Positions 9,115 to 18,968 are shown, counted from the first letter of the stretch. The stretch: DNA of 64,000 nucleotides from Sediminibacterium ginsengisoli (GCA_945865545.1 CAMBEQ010000009.1:1-64000); one strand, 5' to 3'. Translations and numbers: made by a program. Notes: generated by a model not told the origin, from the letters alone.

Positions 9115-9168
9115 TTAGTCGTTTATATACTATCGATTCTTTAAAGAAAAGATTTAAAAAAAATTAAC

Positions 9169-11322
9169 ATGTTATCACAACCCAAATCAGTAAAATTCGA
9201 AATAAATCCTGGACAGGAAGTGTTTATCGAAACCGGAAAATTAGCTCGTCAAGCAGACGGTGCTGTTACCGTAAGACAAGGAAATTGTATTTTATTAGCG
9301 ACTGTTGTTGCCAATAAAGATCCAAGAGATGGTCAAGACTTTTTTCCTTTAAGTGTAGACTATCAAGAAAAATTTGCATCAGCAGGTCGTATCCCAGGTT
9401 CTTTCTTTAAAAGAGAAGCCCGTTTAAACGATTATGAAATATTAACCAGCCGCTTAATTGATCGTGCTTTGCGTCCTTTATTTCCTGAAGATTATTTGTG
9501 CGATGTGCAAGTTCTTATTTCATTAATATCAAGCGATGTAAATGTAATGCCCGATTCATTAGCATGTTTAGCTGCTTCAGCGGCATTGGCTGTTTCTAAT
9601 ATTCCTATTAAAGAAATTATTTCAGAAGTTCGTATAGGGCGTATTAAGGGTGAATTTATTATTAACCCTTCTAAAGAACAATTGGCTATTTCTGATTTTG
9701 AATTTTTAATTGCTGCTACTGAGAAGAATTTGATGATGGTAGAAGGTGAAGCAAAAGAATGTTCTGAAGAAGAACTGGTTCAGTGTTTAGAAATCGCACA
9801 CGAAGCTATTCGCAAACAAATTAAAGCACAAGCGGAATTAAGAAAAGTAGTAGGCATCACCGAAGTGCGTGATTACAAAAAACCGGAACAAGACGAAGAA
9901 ATTAAAAATAAAGTATACGCTTTTGCAAAAGCAAAAGTAAATGCCATTGCTGAAATGGGTTCTGCTAAGCATGAAAGAAGCGATGCGTTTACTGCATTGA
10001 AAAAAGAAATTATTGAACATTTAGGAACTGAAATAACCGACTTGCAAAAGAAATTAGCAGGTAAATATTACGAAGACCTTAAGTGGGAAGTAGTAAGAGA
10101 TATGATGGTAGACAAACGTATTCGTTTAGATGGCCGTCAATTAGATCAAGTTCGTCCATTGGCGATGGAAGTAGATCCACTTCCTACACCGCATGGTTCT
10201 TCTTTATTTACAAGAGGAGAAACTCAATCACTAACCACAGTTACTTTAGGAACTAAGTTAGATGAGTTAATGCAAGAGACTGCGGCAAGTGCTGAATACA
10301 CTAAATTTTTCTTACACTATAATTTCCCGCCATTCTCTACAGGAGAAGTAAAAATGATGCGTGGAGTAGGACGTCGTGAAGTAGGTCATGGTAATTTAGC
10401 CATGCGTTCTTTAAAACAAATGTTACCAGATACAACTACATTCCCTTATACTTTGAGAGTTGTTTCAGATGTATTGGAAAGTAATGGGTCATCTTCAATG
10501 GCAACAGTTTGTGCTGGGTCATTGGCATTAATGGATGCAGGGGTACCAGTTCCTAAGCACGTGAGTGGTGTGGCCATGGGATTAATTTCAAGAGAAGATG
10601 GTAAATACGCCATCTTAACGGATATATTAGGAGATGAAGATCATTTAGGTGATATGGACTTTAAGGTAACAGGAACACGAGATGGTATTTGTGGTGTTCA
10701 AATGGATATTAAAGTGGACGGATTAAGCATGGACATAATGCGTGAAGCTTTGTCTCAAGCTAAAAAAGGTCGCTTACATATTTTGGATGCGATGTATGCT
10801 TGTATGCCAGCTGCTCGTGCAGATGTGAAACCACATGCACCAAGAATGGTGAAGTTGATTATTGATAAAGAATATATTGGAGCGGTAATCGGACCAGGTG
10901 GAAAGATTATTCAAGAAATGCAAAGAACTACTGGTGCAACTATTAATATTGAGGAAGTGGGTAACCATGGTGAAGTAAGTATCTTCTCTGCCAATAAGGA
11001 TAGCTTGGATGCTGCTGTTAAATGGATTAACGGTATCGTTGCTGTTCCTGAAATAGGAGATGAGTACGAAGGGGTAGTGAAGGGTGTGAAAGAATTTGGA
11101 GCCTTTGTAGAATTCATGCCAGGCAAACAAGGTTTATTACACATTAGTGAGATAAGCTGGAAGCGCCTAGAAACTATGGATGGTATCTTTAACGAAGGAG
11201 ATGTAGTAAAAGTGAAATTGGTTGGTTTGGATCCTAAAACAGGGAAGTTCAAATTAAGTCATAAAGCTTTATTGCCTCGTCCAGAGCAAGCGCCTCGTGA
11301 AGATAGAGGTCCTCAACAATAG
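9169..11322 (+). CDS. pnp: Polyribonucleotide nucleotidyltransferase (PNPase)
   Basis: Phosphorolytic 3'-5' exoribonuclease and component of RNA decay. The 717 residues contain two RNase PH-like domains (about 1-230 and 320-550) joined by an alpha-helical linker. They are followed by a KH domain with IGPGGKIIQEMQ near residue 570 and an S1 domain (VKGVKEFGAFVEFMPGKQGLLHISE) near 630-695. The second core carries the active-site segment DFKVTGTRDGICGVQMD. Length is normal. It lies after rpsO and is closed by a strong terminator at 11346. Confidence 0.97.
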   Translation: MLSQPKSVKFEINPGQEVFIETGKLARQADGAVTVRQGNCILLATVVANKDPRDGQDFFPLSVDYQEKFASAGRIPGSFFKREARLNDYEILTSRLIDRALRPLFPEDYLCDVQVLISLISSDVNVMPDSLACLAASAALAVSNIPIKEIISEVRIGRIKGEFIINPSKEQLAISDFEFLIAATEKNLMMVEGEAKECSEEELVQCLEIAHEAIRKQIKAQAELRKVVGITEVRDYKKPEQDEEIKNKVYAFAKAKVNAIAEMGSAKHERSDAFTALKKEIIEHLGTEITDLQKKLAGKYYEDLKWEVVRDMMVDKRIRLDGRQLDQVRPLAMEVDPLPTPHGSSLFTRGETQSLTTVTLGTKLDELMQETAASAEYTKFFLHYNFPPFSTGEVKMMRGVGRREVGHGNLAMRSLKQMLPDTTTFPYTLRVVSDVLESNGSSSMATVCAGSLALMDAGVPVPKHVSGVAMGLISREDGKYAILTDILGDEDHLGDMDFKVTGTRDGICGVQMDIKVDGLSMDIMREALSQAKKGRLHILDAMYACMPAARADVKPHAPRMVKLIIDKEYIGAVIGPGGKIIQEMQRTTGATINIEEVGNHGEVSIFSANKDSLDAAVKWINGIVAVPEIGDEYEGVVKGVKEFGAFVEFMPGKQGLLHISEISWKRLETMDGIFNEGDVVKVKLVGLDPKTGKFKLSHKALLPRPEQAPREDRGPQQ

Positions 11323-11345
11323 AATTTTAGATAGATTCAATATAA

Positions 11346-11377
11346 ATGCCCTGCTTCCAACGCGGGGCATTTTTTTG
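11346..11377 (+). terminator. Rho-independent terminator after pnp
   Basis: ATGCCCTGC (11346-11354) pairs with GCGGGGCAT (11362-11370) over a 7-nt loop, followed by seven T. It is 24 bp past the pnp stop codon. Confidence 0.9.
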
Positions 11378-11413
11378 TGGCTAACTTTGTATAGTGTTCT
11401 TATGTTCAAGTTA

Positions 11414-11492
11414 AATTGGAGTAAATACTATTCCGTAGCGAACATTCGAGCGAAGCGAGCTGAGAGCCTAGGGATAGGTATTTATTCCAATT
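11414..11492 (+). repeat. Long imperfect inverted repeat upstream of prmA
   Basis: Bases 11414-11434 and 11472-11492 are inverted copies (AATTGGAGTAAATACTATTCC-like arms with a few mismatches that become G-U pairs in RNA). They enclose a 37-base GC-richer loop with the internally repetitive stretch GAGCGAAGCGAGC. The element fills most of the gap between the pnp terminator and prmA and encodes no convincing protein. It may be a mobile palindromic repeat or a 5' leader structure for prmA. Confidence 0.55.
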
Positions 11493-11519
11493 ATTTCGGG
11501 CGACTAAAAAACAAAACCC

Positions 11520-12410
11520 ATGTCTAAAGAATATATCCAAATAGCCTTCGATTTTGACCATCAGGAGCAGTTTGAAATGCTGGTGGCGCAACTTTCTGCC
11601 TTAGGATTCGAAGGCTTTAATGAGGAGGAGGCGAGCCAAGGCATTAATGATGGGGTGGAGATGGCCAATGAATTAGGCAAGGGGGCAGGTCATTGCAAAA
11701 CTTATATATTAGCCACTGAATTTGAGGCTAAAAATATTGAAAATGAATTAGATATAATATTTAAACAACATAATTTAACTTATTCTAAATCAATTATTAA
11801 AGAGCAAAATTGGAATGCATTATGGGAATCTAATTTTGAGCCAGTAAGGGTAGGAAACTTTGTAGGTATACGCGCTCATTTCCATCCAAGTTTTGAACCA
11901 AAGGTCCAATATGATATCAAGATCACGCCCAAAATGAGCTTTGGAACTGGGCATCATGCCACTACATTTTCAGTGATCCAATTAATGGAGTCTATCAATT
12001 TTACAGGAAAGTCGGTATACGATTTTGGAACCGGTACCGGCGTATTGGCCATCCTAGCCGAGAAATTAGGGGCGGCTTCGGTTTTAGCAGTGGATAATGA
12101 CGATTGGTGTATTGAAAATGCCACGGAAAATATACAAAACAATGATTCTAAATGCATTAAGATAAAAAAAGTAAGCTCTGCCCAGCAGGATGCCCATTTC
12201 GATGTAATTCTAGCGAATGTCAATAGGCATATTATTGAAGCCAATCTAGGGGAGATCACTCAATCAACAAGCTTAAATTCAATTTTAGTTTTAAGCGGCT
12301 TACTTATTGAAGATCAAGAAGATATAATAAAATTAACAACTTATTATAATTGGAATTTTATGAAAGCCAAACCTCTTAACGGCTGGGTTAGTTTAATGTT
12401 TAGTCGCTAA
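11520..12410 (+). CDS. prmA: Ribosomal protein L11 methyltransferase
   Basis: SAM-dependent enzyme that trimethylates ribosomal protein L11. The N-terminal ~110 residues form the L11-recognition domain. The methyltransferase domain starts with KMSFGTGHHATT and has the SAM-binding glycine motif VYDFGTGTGVLAILAEKLGA near residues 165-184, an acidic loop VDNDDWCIENATEN, and the substrate motif ILANVNRHII in place of the common NPPY-like sequence. The 296-residue length is typical. The ATG at 11520 follows a long palindromic element rather than a Shine-Dalgarno site. Confidence 0.93.
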   Translation: MSKEYIQIAFDFDHQEQFEMLVAQLSALGFEGFNEEEASQGINDGVEMANELGKGAGHCKTYILATEFEAKNIENELDIIFKQHNLTYSKSIIKEQNWNALWESNFEPVRVGNFVGIRAHFHPSFEPKVQYDIKITPKMSFGTGHHATTFSVIQLMESINFTGKSVYDFGTGTGVLAILAEKLGAASVLAVDNDDWCIENATENIQNNDSKCIKIKKVSSAQQDAHFDVILANVNRHIIEANLGEITQSTSLNSILVLSGLLIEDQEDIIKLTTYYNWNFMKAKPLNGWVSLMFSR

Positions 12411-12439
12411 TGTTAACAAAACATTAATTTTTTTGGTCG

Positions 12440-12447
12440 TATATTTG
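12440..12447 (+). promoter_or_regulatory. -7 promoter box (TATATTTG) before plsY
   Basis: Exact TAnnTTTG match, 17 bp before the plsY ATG at 12465 and 30 bp after the prmA stop. Confidence 0.45.
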
Positions 12448-12464
12448 TCTCCCAAGAAAAACGT

Positions 12465-13100
12465 ATGACAGAAATCATTCTTATTATCATAGCTTATTTA
12501 ATAGGTTCTATACCCACTGCGGTTTGGATTAGTAAATCCGTTTTTGGAATTGATATCAGAGATTACGGAAGTGGAAATGCTGGTGCTACTAATACATTTA
12601 GAATTTTAGGTTCTAAATGGGGTAGTATGGTGATGTTGGTAGATGTAATGAAGGGTATTTTAGCTACCTCTTTATACATTTTTATACCCTACTATATAAA
12701 CGATGAGTTAGCAAGAACCAATTTTATGATTGCATTGGGGATGATGGCTATTTTGGGCCATATATTTCCTATCTGGGCTAATTTTAGAGGAGGAAAAGGC
12801 GTGGCTACTTTATTAGGAATGGCTTTGGCCATACAACCTATGGTGGCATTAATCTGTTTAGTGGTTTTTTTAATCACTTTACTATCCACCCGCTTTGTAT
12901 CATTAAGTTCTATGTTAGCCGGAGTGGCTTTCATGGTGCTTATTTTGTTCATCTTCAACGAGAGGGAAACAGTTTATCGCCTTTTCGCTATTATAGTGGC
13001 TTTGATGGTGGTAATTACCCATCAAAAAAACATCGGGAGACTACTAAGAGGCACAGAGAATAAATTGCCAAGTTTCAAAAACAGGATTAAGCGAAATTAA
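12465..13100 (+). CDS. plsY: Glycerol-3-phosphate acyltransferase PlsY
   Basis: Inner-membrane enzyme that acylates glycerol-3-phosphate from acyl-phosphate, the first committed step of phospholipid synthesis. The three conserved cytoplasmic motifs are present: GSIPTAVWISK (motif 1), DYGSGNAGATNTFRILG (motif 2 entry) and FRGGKGVATLLG (motif 3). Five or so hydrophobic helices alternate with them. Length (211 aa) fits. PlsX is not in the window. Confidence 0.95.
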   Translation: MTEIILIIIAYLIGSIPTAVWISKSVFGIDIRDYGSGNAGATNTFRILGSKWGSMVMLVDVMKGILATSLYIFIPYYINDELARTNFMIALGMMAILGHIFPIWANFRGGKGVATLLGMALAIQPMVALICLVVFLITLLSTRFVSLSSMLAGVAFMVLILFIFNERETVYRLFAIIVALMVVITHQKNIGRLLRGTENKLPSFKNRIKRN

Positions 13101-13125
13101 GTAGTCCATTCCATTTAGAATTTCG

Positions 13126-13133
13126 TAACTTCG
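13126..13133 (+). promoter_or_regulatory. Possible -7 promoter box (TAACTTCG)
   Basis: One change from TAnnTTTG, the same C variant as in the rpsO promoter, 23 bp before the ATG at 13157. Confidence 0.35.
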
Positions 13134-13156
13134 TCGTCCTTTAAAAATTAACAGCT

Positions 13157-13825
13157 ATGTCAGGTAATCAGAATATTTTGGAGAAATTGCAGTTGAAAGA
13201 AGAGAAAAATTTACTGGTTCAAGGGTTGCCTTCTTCTGTTGAGAAACAGTTTGCCAAGTTGTCCTATAATAAGAATTTAACGCCCCTATTAAAAGCTCGA
13301 AAAATTGACTTTGCCTTAATTTTTGCTATCAACCAATTGCAGTTGAACAATATTTTGAAAGAGGTTTTTTCTGCTTTACACCCAGAAAGTAAATTATGGA
13401 TCGCTTATCCAAAAACAACCTCTAAAATCGTTTCTGACTTAAATAGAGATGCCAGTTGGGAGATATTATCAAAAAATGAATATGAAGCAGTTAGGCAAGT
13501 TACTTTAGACCATGTTTGGACTGCTATGCGTTTTAAGAAATTAGATCAAATTCCTAATAGAAATAGAACTTTTGTTGAATTTAAGTCGGCCGATATCAAA
13601 GTGGACGATTTTGAAAAGCGCCTTATTGCCCTTCCTATAGAATTAGATAAATTATTTACTGCACAAGAAGAGGCGAGAGAGTTCTTTACTTCTTTGTCTA
13701 TCCTAAATCAAAAAGAATATTTAAGTTGGATTCAAGGGGCTAAGAAAGAAGAGACTAAACAAAAACGTTTAGAAGCTACTTTAGAAAAGCTATTAGCTGG
13801 GAAGAACAATCCTTCAGAGAAGTAA
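13157..13825 (+). CDS. DUF3052-like plus YdeI/OmdA-like two-part protein
   Basis: A 222-residue soluble protein of unknown function. The N-terminal ~130 residues carry the pattern of DUF3052: a PSSVEKQFAKL segment, KLWIAYPKTTSKIVSDLNRD and a closing DHVWTAMRF. The C-terminal ~70 residues match the OmdA/YdeI (bacteriocin-protection) pattern, AREFFTSLSILNQKEYLSWI followed by AKKEETKQKRLEATLEKL. No signal peptide or membrane segment is seen. It stands alone, with its own promoter-like box and terminator. The domain calls are by eye and the job is unknown. Confidence 0.7.
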   Translation: MSGNQNILEKLQLKEEKNLLVQGLPSSVEKQFAKLSYNKNLTPLLKARKIDFALIFAINQLQLNNILKEVFSALHPESKLWIAYPKTTSKIVSDLNRDASWEILSKNEYEAVRQVTLDHVWTAMRFKKLDQIPNRNRTFVEFKSADIKVDDFEKRLIALPIELDKLFTAQEEAREFFTSLSILNQKEYLSWIQGAKKEETKQKRLEATLEKLLAGKNNPSEK

Positions 13826-13840
13826 TAACTCATATTTTTA

Positions 13841-13866
13841 AGGCTCCAGGTTTGGAGCCTTTTTAT
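13841..13866 (+). terminator. Rho-independent terminator
   Basis: AGGCTCCA (13841-13848) pairs with TGGAGCCT (13853-13860) around a 4-nt loop, followed by a T-rich run. It lies 15 bp after the OmdA-like gene and just before the convergent dnaG stop. Confidence 0.85.
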
Positions 13867-15795
13867 TTATTTAAAAATCACTGTCCCAATAGATTGGGTT
13901 AATTCACGCTCTACCTCTTTTAGATGTTTGTGAATTTGTAAAAGTTGTCCTTGTTCTTTTTCTGGAGCAGTTTCTAAATCTGATTGATTTTGACCAATCA
14001 TCTTTTTAACTTTTCTCAATTTGAAATACATTAATCCTATTTCAATTTCTAGTATAAAATTCTTTTCTTCAACACGTTCTGGTTTTCCTAATTTCTCATT
14101 CCATCTTTGACTTAATTCGTGTTCAGGTTCAAACAAAGTGACTACCCATTTTTGAACTCGCTCGTCCTCGTGGTATTGTAATGTTTTACTGTTCGCTAAC
14201 TTGCCTTCAGCGGTCCATTTTTTATAAGCGTCTATTAGATAAACCATATCTGCATTTTCTAATGGAAAAGATTCAATTTCTTCAAATACCCAGTCGGCTA
14301 TATTTTTTTCTTTAGGTCCTTTTTCACTTCCATATTCTAACACTAGTCTAACCAAATTTCGCTCATGGGCTAAGTCTCTGTCAACAAATAAATCATTGTC
14401 ATTTTCGGCGTTAGTTTCCTTGGGAAAGCTGGGCATTAGGATTGCAGCTTCATCATAAGACATCTTCTTTTCTTCTTTCACTATCTTATCCCGCTTGAAC
14501 TTATTCACCAATTGCGTTAAACCTGTTTCATCTATGCGCAATAGGGAAGCACACTTTTTAACGTATTCTTGTAGTTTAGTAAAATCTTCGGGCTTATTTA
14601 TTTTGCTGAGTGTTTCAGCAATTTGATTCACCAAAGTATTCTTCTTATTTAAATCGCCATCTACTTCTTTTAATTGCACTTCCAATTGAAATAAAACGAA
14701 ATCCTTTTTTGCCGATTGTACAAAGTCTCTGAAAGCATCTGGCCCCACTTTATTTACATAACTATCGGGATCTTCCTTGTCTGGTATCAATACCAATTGC
14801 ACATTCAAGCCTTCTTCCAAGGCCATGTCTAATCCACGTAGGGCGGCTTTTACACCAGCCGCATCTCCATCATAAATGATGGTTAAGTTTTGGGTGTATT
14901 TTTTAATGAGTCTTAACTGATCTATGGTTAAAGAAGTACCCCCACTGGCTACTACGTTTTCAATACCTGCTTGATGTAAGCTTACCACATCGGTATAACC
15001 TTCTACTAATAAACATTCATTCAATTTGTCTATAGCAGTTCTTGCAAAATAAGAACCATATAATATTCTACTTTTTACATAAATATCATTCTCGGGGGAG
15101 TTAATGTATTTAGGCGACTTATCGTTTTTCGCAATTTGTCTAGCGCCAAATCCAATAATTTTTCCAGTGGTATTGTGAATGGGAAAAATAATACGGTCTC
15201 TATAATTATCCTGCCATTCTCCATTGCGTTCTACCACCAATCCTGTTTTTGCAAAAAGTTCAGGATTGAATTGATTTTGCAATAAGGCTTTGGCTAAAGT
15301 ATCTTTATCTGAAGGGTTATAACCAATTTTAAATTTCTCCACTATAGGTTTTAAAAAACCTCTGTGTTGCATGTAACTTTGAGCGATCGTTTCACCTGCT
15401 TCTGTTTCCCAATATTGTTTGGCAAAAAAGTCCATGGCAAAATGATTAATCGCATATAAGCTTTCAGCCACTTGCTGTGCCATTTTTTGCGCAGGGCTGG
15501 TTTCTGTTTCTTCTACTTCAATATTATATCTTGCTGCTAACCATCTTAAAGACTCTACATAACTATACTTTTCATGCTCCATTAAAAAAGTAATCGTATT
15601 GCCACTTTTGCCACATCCAAAACATTTGTAAATTTCTTTGGCAGGGGAAACGGTAAAGGAAGGCGATTTTTCGTTGTGAAAAGGACAGTTCCCTATATAG
15701 TTGGTTCCTCTCTTTTTTAGTTTAACAAATTCACCCACGACATCAATAATGTCAATTCGGCTGGTGATTTGCTGTATGGTTTGAGAGGTAATCAT
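13867..15795 (-). CDS. dnaG: DNA primase DnaG
   Basis: Makes RNA primers at the replication fork. The CHC2 zinc-binding site is Cys37-x2-His40 and Cys58-x2-Cys61. The RNA polymerase domain with TOPRIM fold has LLVEGYTDVVSLHQ near residues 262-275 and IIYDGDAAGVKAALRGLD near 315. The C-terminal ~200 residues form the less conserved DnaB-interaction region. The 642-residue length is usual for the phylum. It is read leftward, convergent with the OmdA-like gene and followed upstream by a STAS-like gene in the same direction. Confidence 0.95.
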   Translation of the reverse strand: MITSQTIQQITSRIDIIDVVGEFVKLKKRGTNYIGNCPFHNEKSPSFTVSPAKEIYKCFGCGKSGNTITFLMEHEKYSYVESLRWLAARYNIEVEETETSPAQKMAQQVAESLYAINHFAMDFFAKQYWETEAGETIAQSYMQHRGFLKPIVEKFKIGYNPSDKDTLAKALLQNQFNPELFAKTGLVVERNGEWQDNYRDRIIFPIHNTTGKIIGFGARQIAKNDKSPKYINSPENDIYVKSRILYGSYFARTAIDKLNECLLVEGYTDVVSLHQAGIENVVASGGTSLTIDQLRLIKKYTQNLTIIYDGDAAGVKAALRGLDMALEEGLNVQLVLIPDKEDPDSYVNKVGPDAFRDFVQSAKKDFVLFQLEVQLKEVDGDLNKKNTLVNQIAETLSKINKPEDFTKLQEYVKKCASLLRIDETGLTQLVNKFKRDKIVKEEKKMSYDEAAILMPSFPKETNAENDNDLFVDRDLAHERNLVRLVLEYGSEKGPKEKNIADWVFEEIESFPLENADMVYLIDAYKKWTAEGKLANSKTLQYHEDERVQKWVVTLFEPEHELSQRWNEKLGKPERVEEKNFILEIEIGLMYFKLRKVKKMIGQNQSDLETAPEKEQGQLLQIHKHLKEVERELTQSIGTVIFK

Positions 15796-15843
15796 GAAGG
15801 CGAAAATAACTAATCTTAGGGTGAAAATCTAGGGATAATAGGC

Positions 15844-16242
15844 CTATTCTTGGGTCGAAAACTCCATGTCGTCACTGTCCAGTAGTTCCCTTTCAATTTC
15901 TTCCATTTGGACGATATCCCAGGCCTCCGATTCGGTGGGGGTGATATTCATTAATTCAGCATATTCGGTCAAATCTAGCAGTTCTTGGAGGCTATTTGAC
16001 AGGCAACAAATGACAAATGAGGTATTATTATCATAAAAGGCTTGTTGGGCATTGGCCAATTGCTCAATGACAGGAAGCTCCCAGCGAACTACCTTGGCAA
16101 AGTTAAGAACCAGGTTTTTTGGGGATGCAGCGCCTATTTTGGTAATTATTTCGGCCAATTCTGGCACGAGATTTGAACTAAGACTATTTTCAAGAAGGGT
16201 AATGACTGTAAACTTCTCCTTTTGTTCGGTTTGGTATTGCAT
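15844..16242 (-). CDS. Degenerate STAS-domain-like protein
   Basis: A 132-residue soluble acidic protein. The start chosen is the ATG at 16242 (MQYQTEQK); an in-frame TTG four codons upstream is less likely. The strand-helix order and the segment KNLVLNFAKVVRWELPVIEQL resemble STAS domains of anti-sigma-factor antagonists. However, the phosphorylatable DSSG-type serine motif is replaced by VRWELPVI, so the classic phospho-switch is absent. The tail is strongly acidic (EEIERELLDSDDMEF). It lies 48 bp upstream of dnaG on the same strand and is divergent from clpC. The STAS call is by pattern only. Confidence 0.6.
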   Translation of the reverse strand: MQYQTEQKEKFTVITLLENSLSSNLVPELAEIITKIGAASPKNLVLNFAKVVRWELPVIEQLANAQQAFYDNNTSFVICCLSNSLQELLDLTEYAELMNITPTESEAWDIVQMEEIERELLDSDDMEFSTQE

Positions 16243-16335
16243 AAGTGTTAACAATAAATGGTTAATAACAAGTAATACTTAACATACTTTAGGTCAAAAA
16301 TATTCGTTATTCTTGTAACAGCTCCAATTAATTAT

Positions 16336-18918
16336 ATGGATAATAATTTTTCAACACAAGTTAAGGAAATCATCTCTTATAGTCGTGAAGAGGCATTGAG
16401 ATTAGGAAATGACTTTATAGGGGCCGAGCATTTAATGCTTGGACTTATTAGAGATCAGGAAAATACAGCCATCAAGGTCCTAAAGCAATTAAATGTCAAT
16501 TTAAGCGATTTAAGAAAAGAGATTGAATTAGCCGTAAAAGATAAGTCGGGTAAAAATGTAACGAATATCAATAGTTTGCCTTTAACCAAACAAGCAGAAA
16601 AGGTAATTCGTGTAACGGTATTAGAAGCAAAGGCTTTAAAAAGCCCGATGGTAGAAACAGAGCACTTGCTTTTAAGCATCTTAAAAAATAAAGAAAATAT
16701 AGCTACTCAAATTTTAAATCAATTTGATATAGACTATGATTTGTTTAGAACCGAATTGGGTATTGTAGGGTCTAATCCTGCTCCAATGAATCCACCAAGT
16801 GCAGAATTTCCAGAAGAAGGGGAAGATGAGTTTGAAGAAGAAAAAAGAGGTGGATCGGGCTCGTATGGTGCTGCTTCAAAAGCAAAACCAGCAACGCCCA
16901 ATAAATCAAAAACACCCGTATTAGATAATTTTGGAAGGGACATTACTAAGTTAGCCGAAATGGATTCTTTGGATCCCATTGTTGGTAGGGAAGCAGAAAT
17001 TGAAAGAGTGAGTCAAATTTTAAGTAGACGTAAAAAGAATAATCCTATTTTAATTGGTGAACCTGGTGTGGGTAAAACAGCGATAGTGGAAGGGTTGGCT
17101 TTGCGTATTGTGCAAAGAAAAGTGAGTAGAGTATTGTTTGATAAAAGAGTAATATCATTGGATTTGGCCGCATTGGTGGCAGGAACCAAATACAGAGGTC
17201 AGTTTGAAGAGCGTATGAAAGCCATCATGACCGAGCTAGAAAAAAACAGAGACGTTATTTTATTTATTGATGAAATACATACCATTGTTGGTGCGGGCGG
17301 AGCAAGTGGTTCTTTAGATGCTTCAAATATATTCAAGCCTGCCTTAGCGCGTGGTGAATTACAATGTATTGGTGCTTCTACTTTAGATGAATACAGAATG
17401 CATATTGAAAAAGATGGTGCATTGGATAGACGTTTCCAAAAAGTAATTATTGAGCCACCTAGTGTAGCCGACACGATTATTATCTTAAATAATATCAAAT
17501 CTAAATACGAAGATTATCACAGTGTGGTATACGATCAGGAAGCCATTGAGGCTTGTGTAAAGTTAAGCGACCGTTACATGACCGACCGTTTATTGCCAGA
17601 CAAAGCTATTGATGTATTAGATGAAGTAGGGGCAAGAGTGCATTTGAAAAATATCAATGTGCCTTTGGACATTGTTGATTTAGAAAAACAAATTGAAGAA
17701 GTAAAGAACGAGAAAAATAGGGTAGTGAAAAGTCAACGTTTCGAAGAAGCAGCAAGCTTAAGAGATACCGAGAAAAAATTAGGAGAGGCTTTAGAAAAAG
17801 CAAAAACTAATTGGGAAGAAGATAGTAAGAATAAGCGTTTCCCTATTAACGAAGAGAATATTGCTGAAGTAGTGAGTATGATGACAGGGATACCTGTTAA
17901 GAGAATGGTAGAAGCAGAAACTACCAAGCTAAAAAAGATGACGGAAGAAATGAAGTCCGAAGTTATTGGTCAAGATGAAGCATTGGGTAAAGTGGTGAAA
18001 GCCATTCAAAGAAATAGAGTAGGTTTAAAAGATCCTAAAAAACCAATTGGTACTTTTATTTTCTTAGGTCCAACGGGTGTTGGTAAAACAGAGTTGGCAA
18101 GGGCATTGGCTAGAAATTTATTTGACTCAGAAGATTCTTTAATTAGAATTGATATGAGTGAGTATATGGAAAAATTCTCTGTAAGTAGATTAATTGGAGC
18201 GCCTCCAGGTTATGTAGGTTATGAAGAAGGCGGTCAGTTAACAGAGAAAGTGCGCCGTAAGCCTTACTGCGTAATACTTTTAGACGAAATTGAAAAAGCG
18301 CATCCAGATATTTATAATATTTTATTACAAGTTTTAGATGATGGTATTTTGACCGATGGCTTGGGCCGTAAAGTAGATTTTAAAAATACTTTAATTATCA
18401 TGACTTCAAATATTGGAGCCCGCCAGTTAAAGGAATTTGGAGATGGCGTAGGTTTTGCAACGGCTACGCGTGTGCAACAAACCGATGAGAATAATAGATC
18501 TGTAATTGAAAAAGCATTAAAGAGAACTTTCTCCCCTGAATTTTTAAATAGAGTAGACGATGTAGTGGTGTTTAATTCATTGACTAAAGAAAATATTTTC
18601 TTAATCATTGACATTATTATGAAAAACGTATTAAGTCGTTTAGTAAATTTAGGGTTGAATTTAGTTTTATCAGAAGAAGCCAAAGGATTTATTGCAGATA
18701 AAGGCTATGATGTTCAATTTGGAGCAAGACCTTTACATAGAGCCATTCAGAAATACATTGAAGATCCATTAGCAGAAGAAATTTTAAATCATAGTGTTAA
18801 AGAAGGGGATACTTTAATGGGCGAATTAGACAAAGAAAACGGTAAACTCATTTTTACTTTGCAAAAAAAGGAAAAAGAGAAACTACCCAAGGCGCCAAAA
18901 GAAACTAAAGAAGACTAA
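16336..18918 (+). CDS. clpC: ATP-dependent Clp protease ATP-binding subunit ClpC
   Basis: Hexameric AAA+ unfoldase that feeds substrates to ClpP. The 860 residues contain two ClpN repeats (about 1-145), a low-complexity linker, AAA-1 with Walker A GEPGVGKT at 241-248 and [15 protein letters not shown], a middle domain with a UVR-like coiled coil ([19 protein letters not shown]), and AAA-2 with Walker A GPTGVGKT at 578-585 and [13 protein letters not shown]. The UVR-type middle and the length mark it as ClpC rather than ClpB or ClpA. No adaptor gene is nearby. A strong two-way terminator follows. Confidence 0.95.
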   Translation: MDNNFSTQVKEIISYSREEALRLGNDFIGAEHLMLGLIRDQENTAIKVLKQLNVNLSDLRKEIELAVKDKSGKNVTNINSLPLTKQAEKVIRVTVLEAKALKSPMVETEHLLLSILKNKENIATQILNQFDIDYDLFRTELGIVGSNPAPMNPPSAEFPEEGEDEFEEEKRGGSGSYGAASKAKPATPNKSKTPVLDNFGRDITKLAEMDSLDPIVGREAEIERVSQILSRRKKNNPILIGEPGVGKTAIVEGLALRIVQRKVSRVLFDKRVISLDLAALVAGTKYRGQFEERMKAIMTELEKNRDVILFIDEIHTIVGAGGASGSLDASNIFKPALARGELQCIGASTLDEYRMHIEKDGALDRRFQKVIIEPPSVADTIIILNNIKSKYEDYHSVVYDQEAIEACVKLSDRYMTDRLLPDKAIDVLDEVGARVHLKNINVPLDIVDLEKQIEEVKNEKNRVVKSQRFEEAASLRDTEKKLGEALEKAKTNWEEDSKNKRFPINEENIAEVVSMMTGIPVKRMVEAETTKLKKMTEEMKSEVIGQDEALGKVVKAIQRNRVGLKDPKKPIGTFIFLGPTGVGKTELARALARNLFDSEDSLIRIDMSEYMEKFSVSRLIGAPPGYVGYEEGGQLTEKVRRKPYCVILLDEIEKAHPDIYNILLQVLDDGILTDGLGRKVDFKNTLIIMTSNIGARQLKEFGDGVGFATATRVQQTDENNRSVIEKALKRTFSPEFLNRVDDVVVFNSLTKENIFLIIDIIMKNVLSRLVNLGLNLVLSEEAKGFIADKGYDVQFGARPLHRAIQKYIEDPLAEEILNHSVKEGDTLMGELDKENGKLIFTLQKKEKEKLPKAPKETKED

Positions 18919-18934
18919 GTCTATACAAATAAAT

Positions 18935-18968
18935 AAAAAGGCCCTCCGAGTACTCCGGGGGCCTTTTT
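18935..18968. terminator. Bidirectional terminator between clpC and ubiX
   Basis: AAAAAGGCCCTC pairs with GGGGGCCTTTTT (12 bp, one G-U). The A-tract on one side and T-tract on the other let it end transcripts of clpC on + and ubiX on -. Confidence 0.88.

Noticed and set aside
10774..11252. Two reverse-strand reading frames inside pnp
   Set aside because: Both lie opposite a highly conserved gene and are rich in Ser/His/Asn as expected for antisense shadows.
11297..11527. Short forward reading frame after pnp
   Set aside because: It covers the pnp end, the terminator and the palindromic element and has no protein character.
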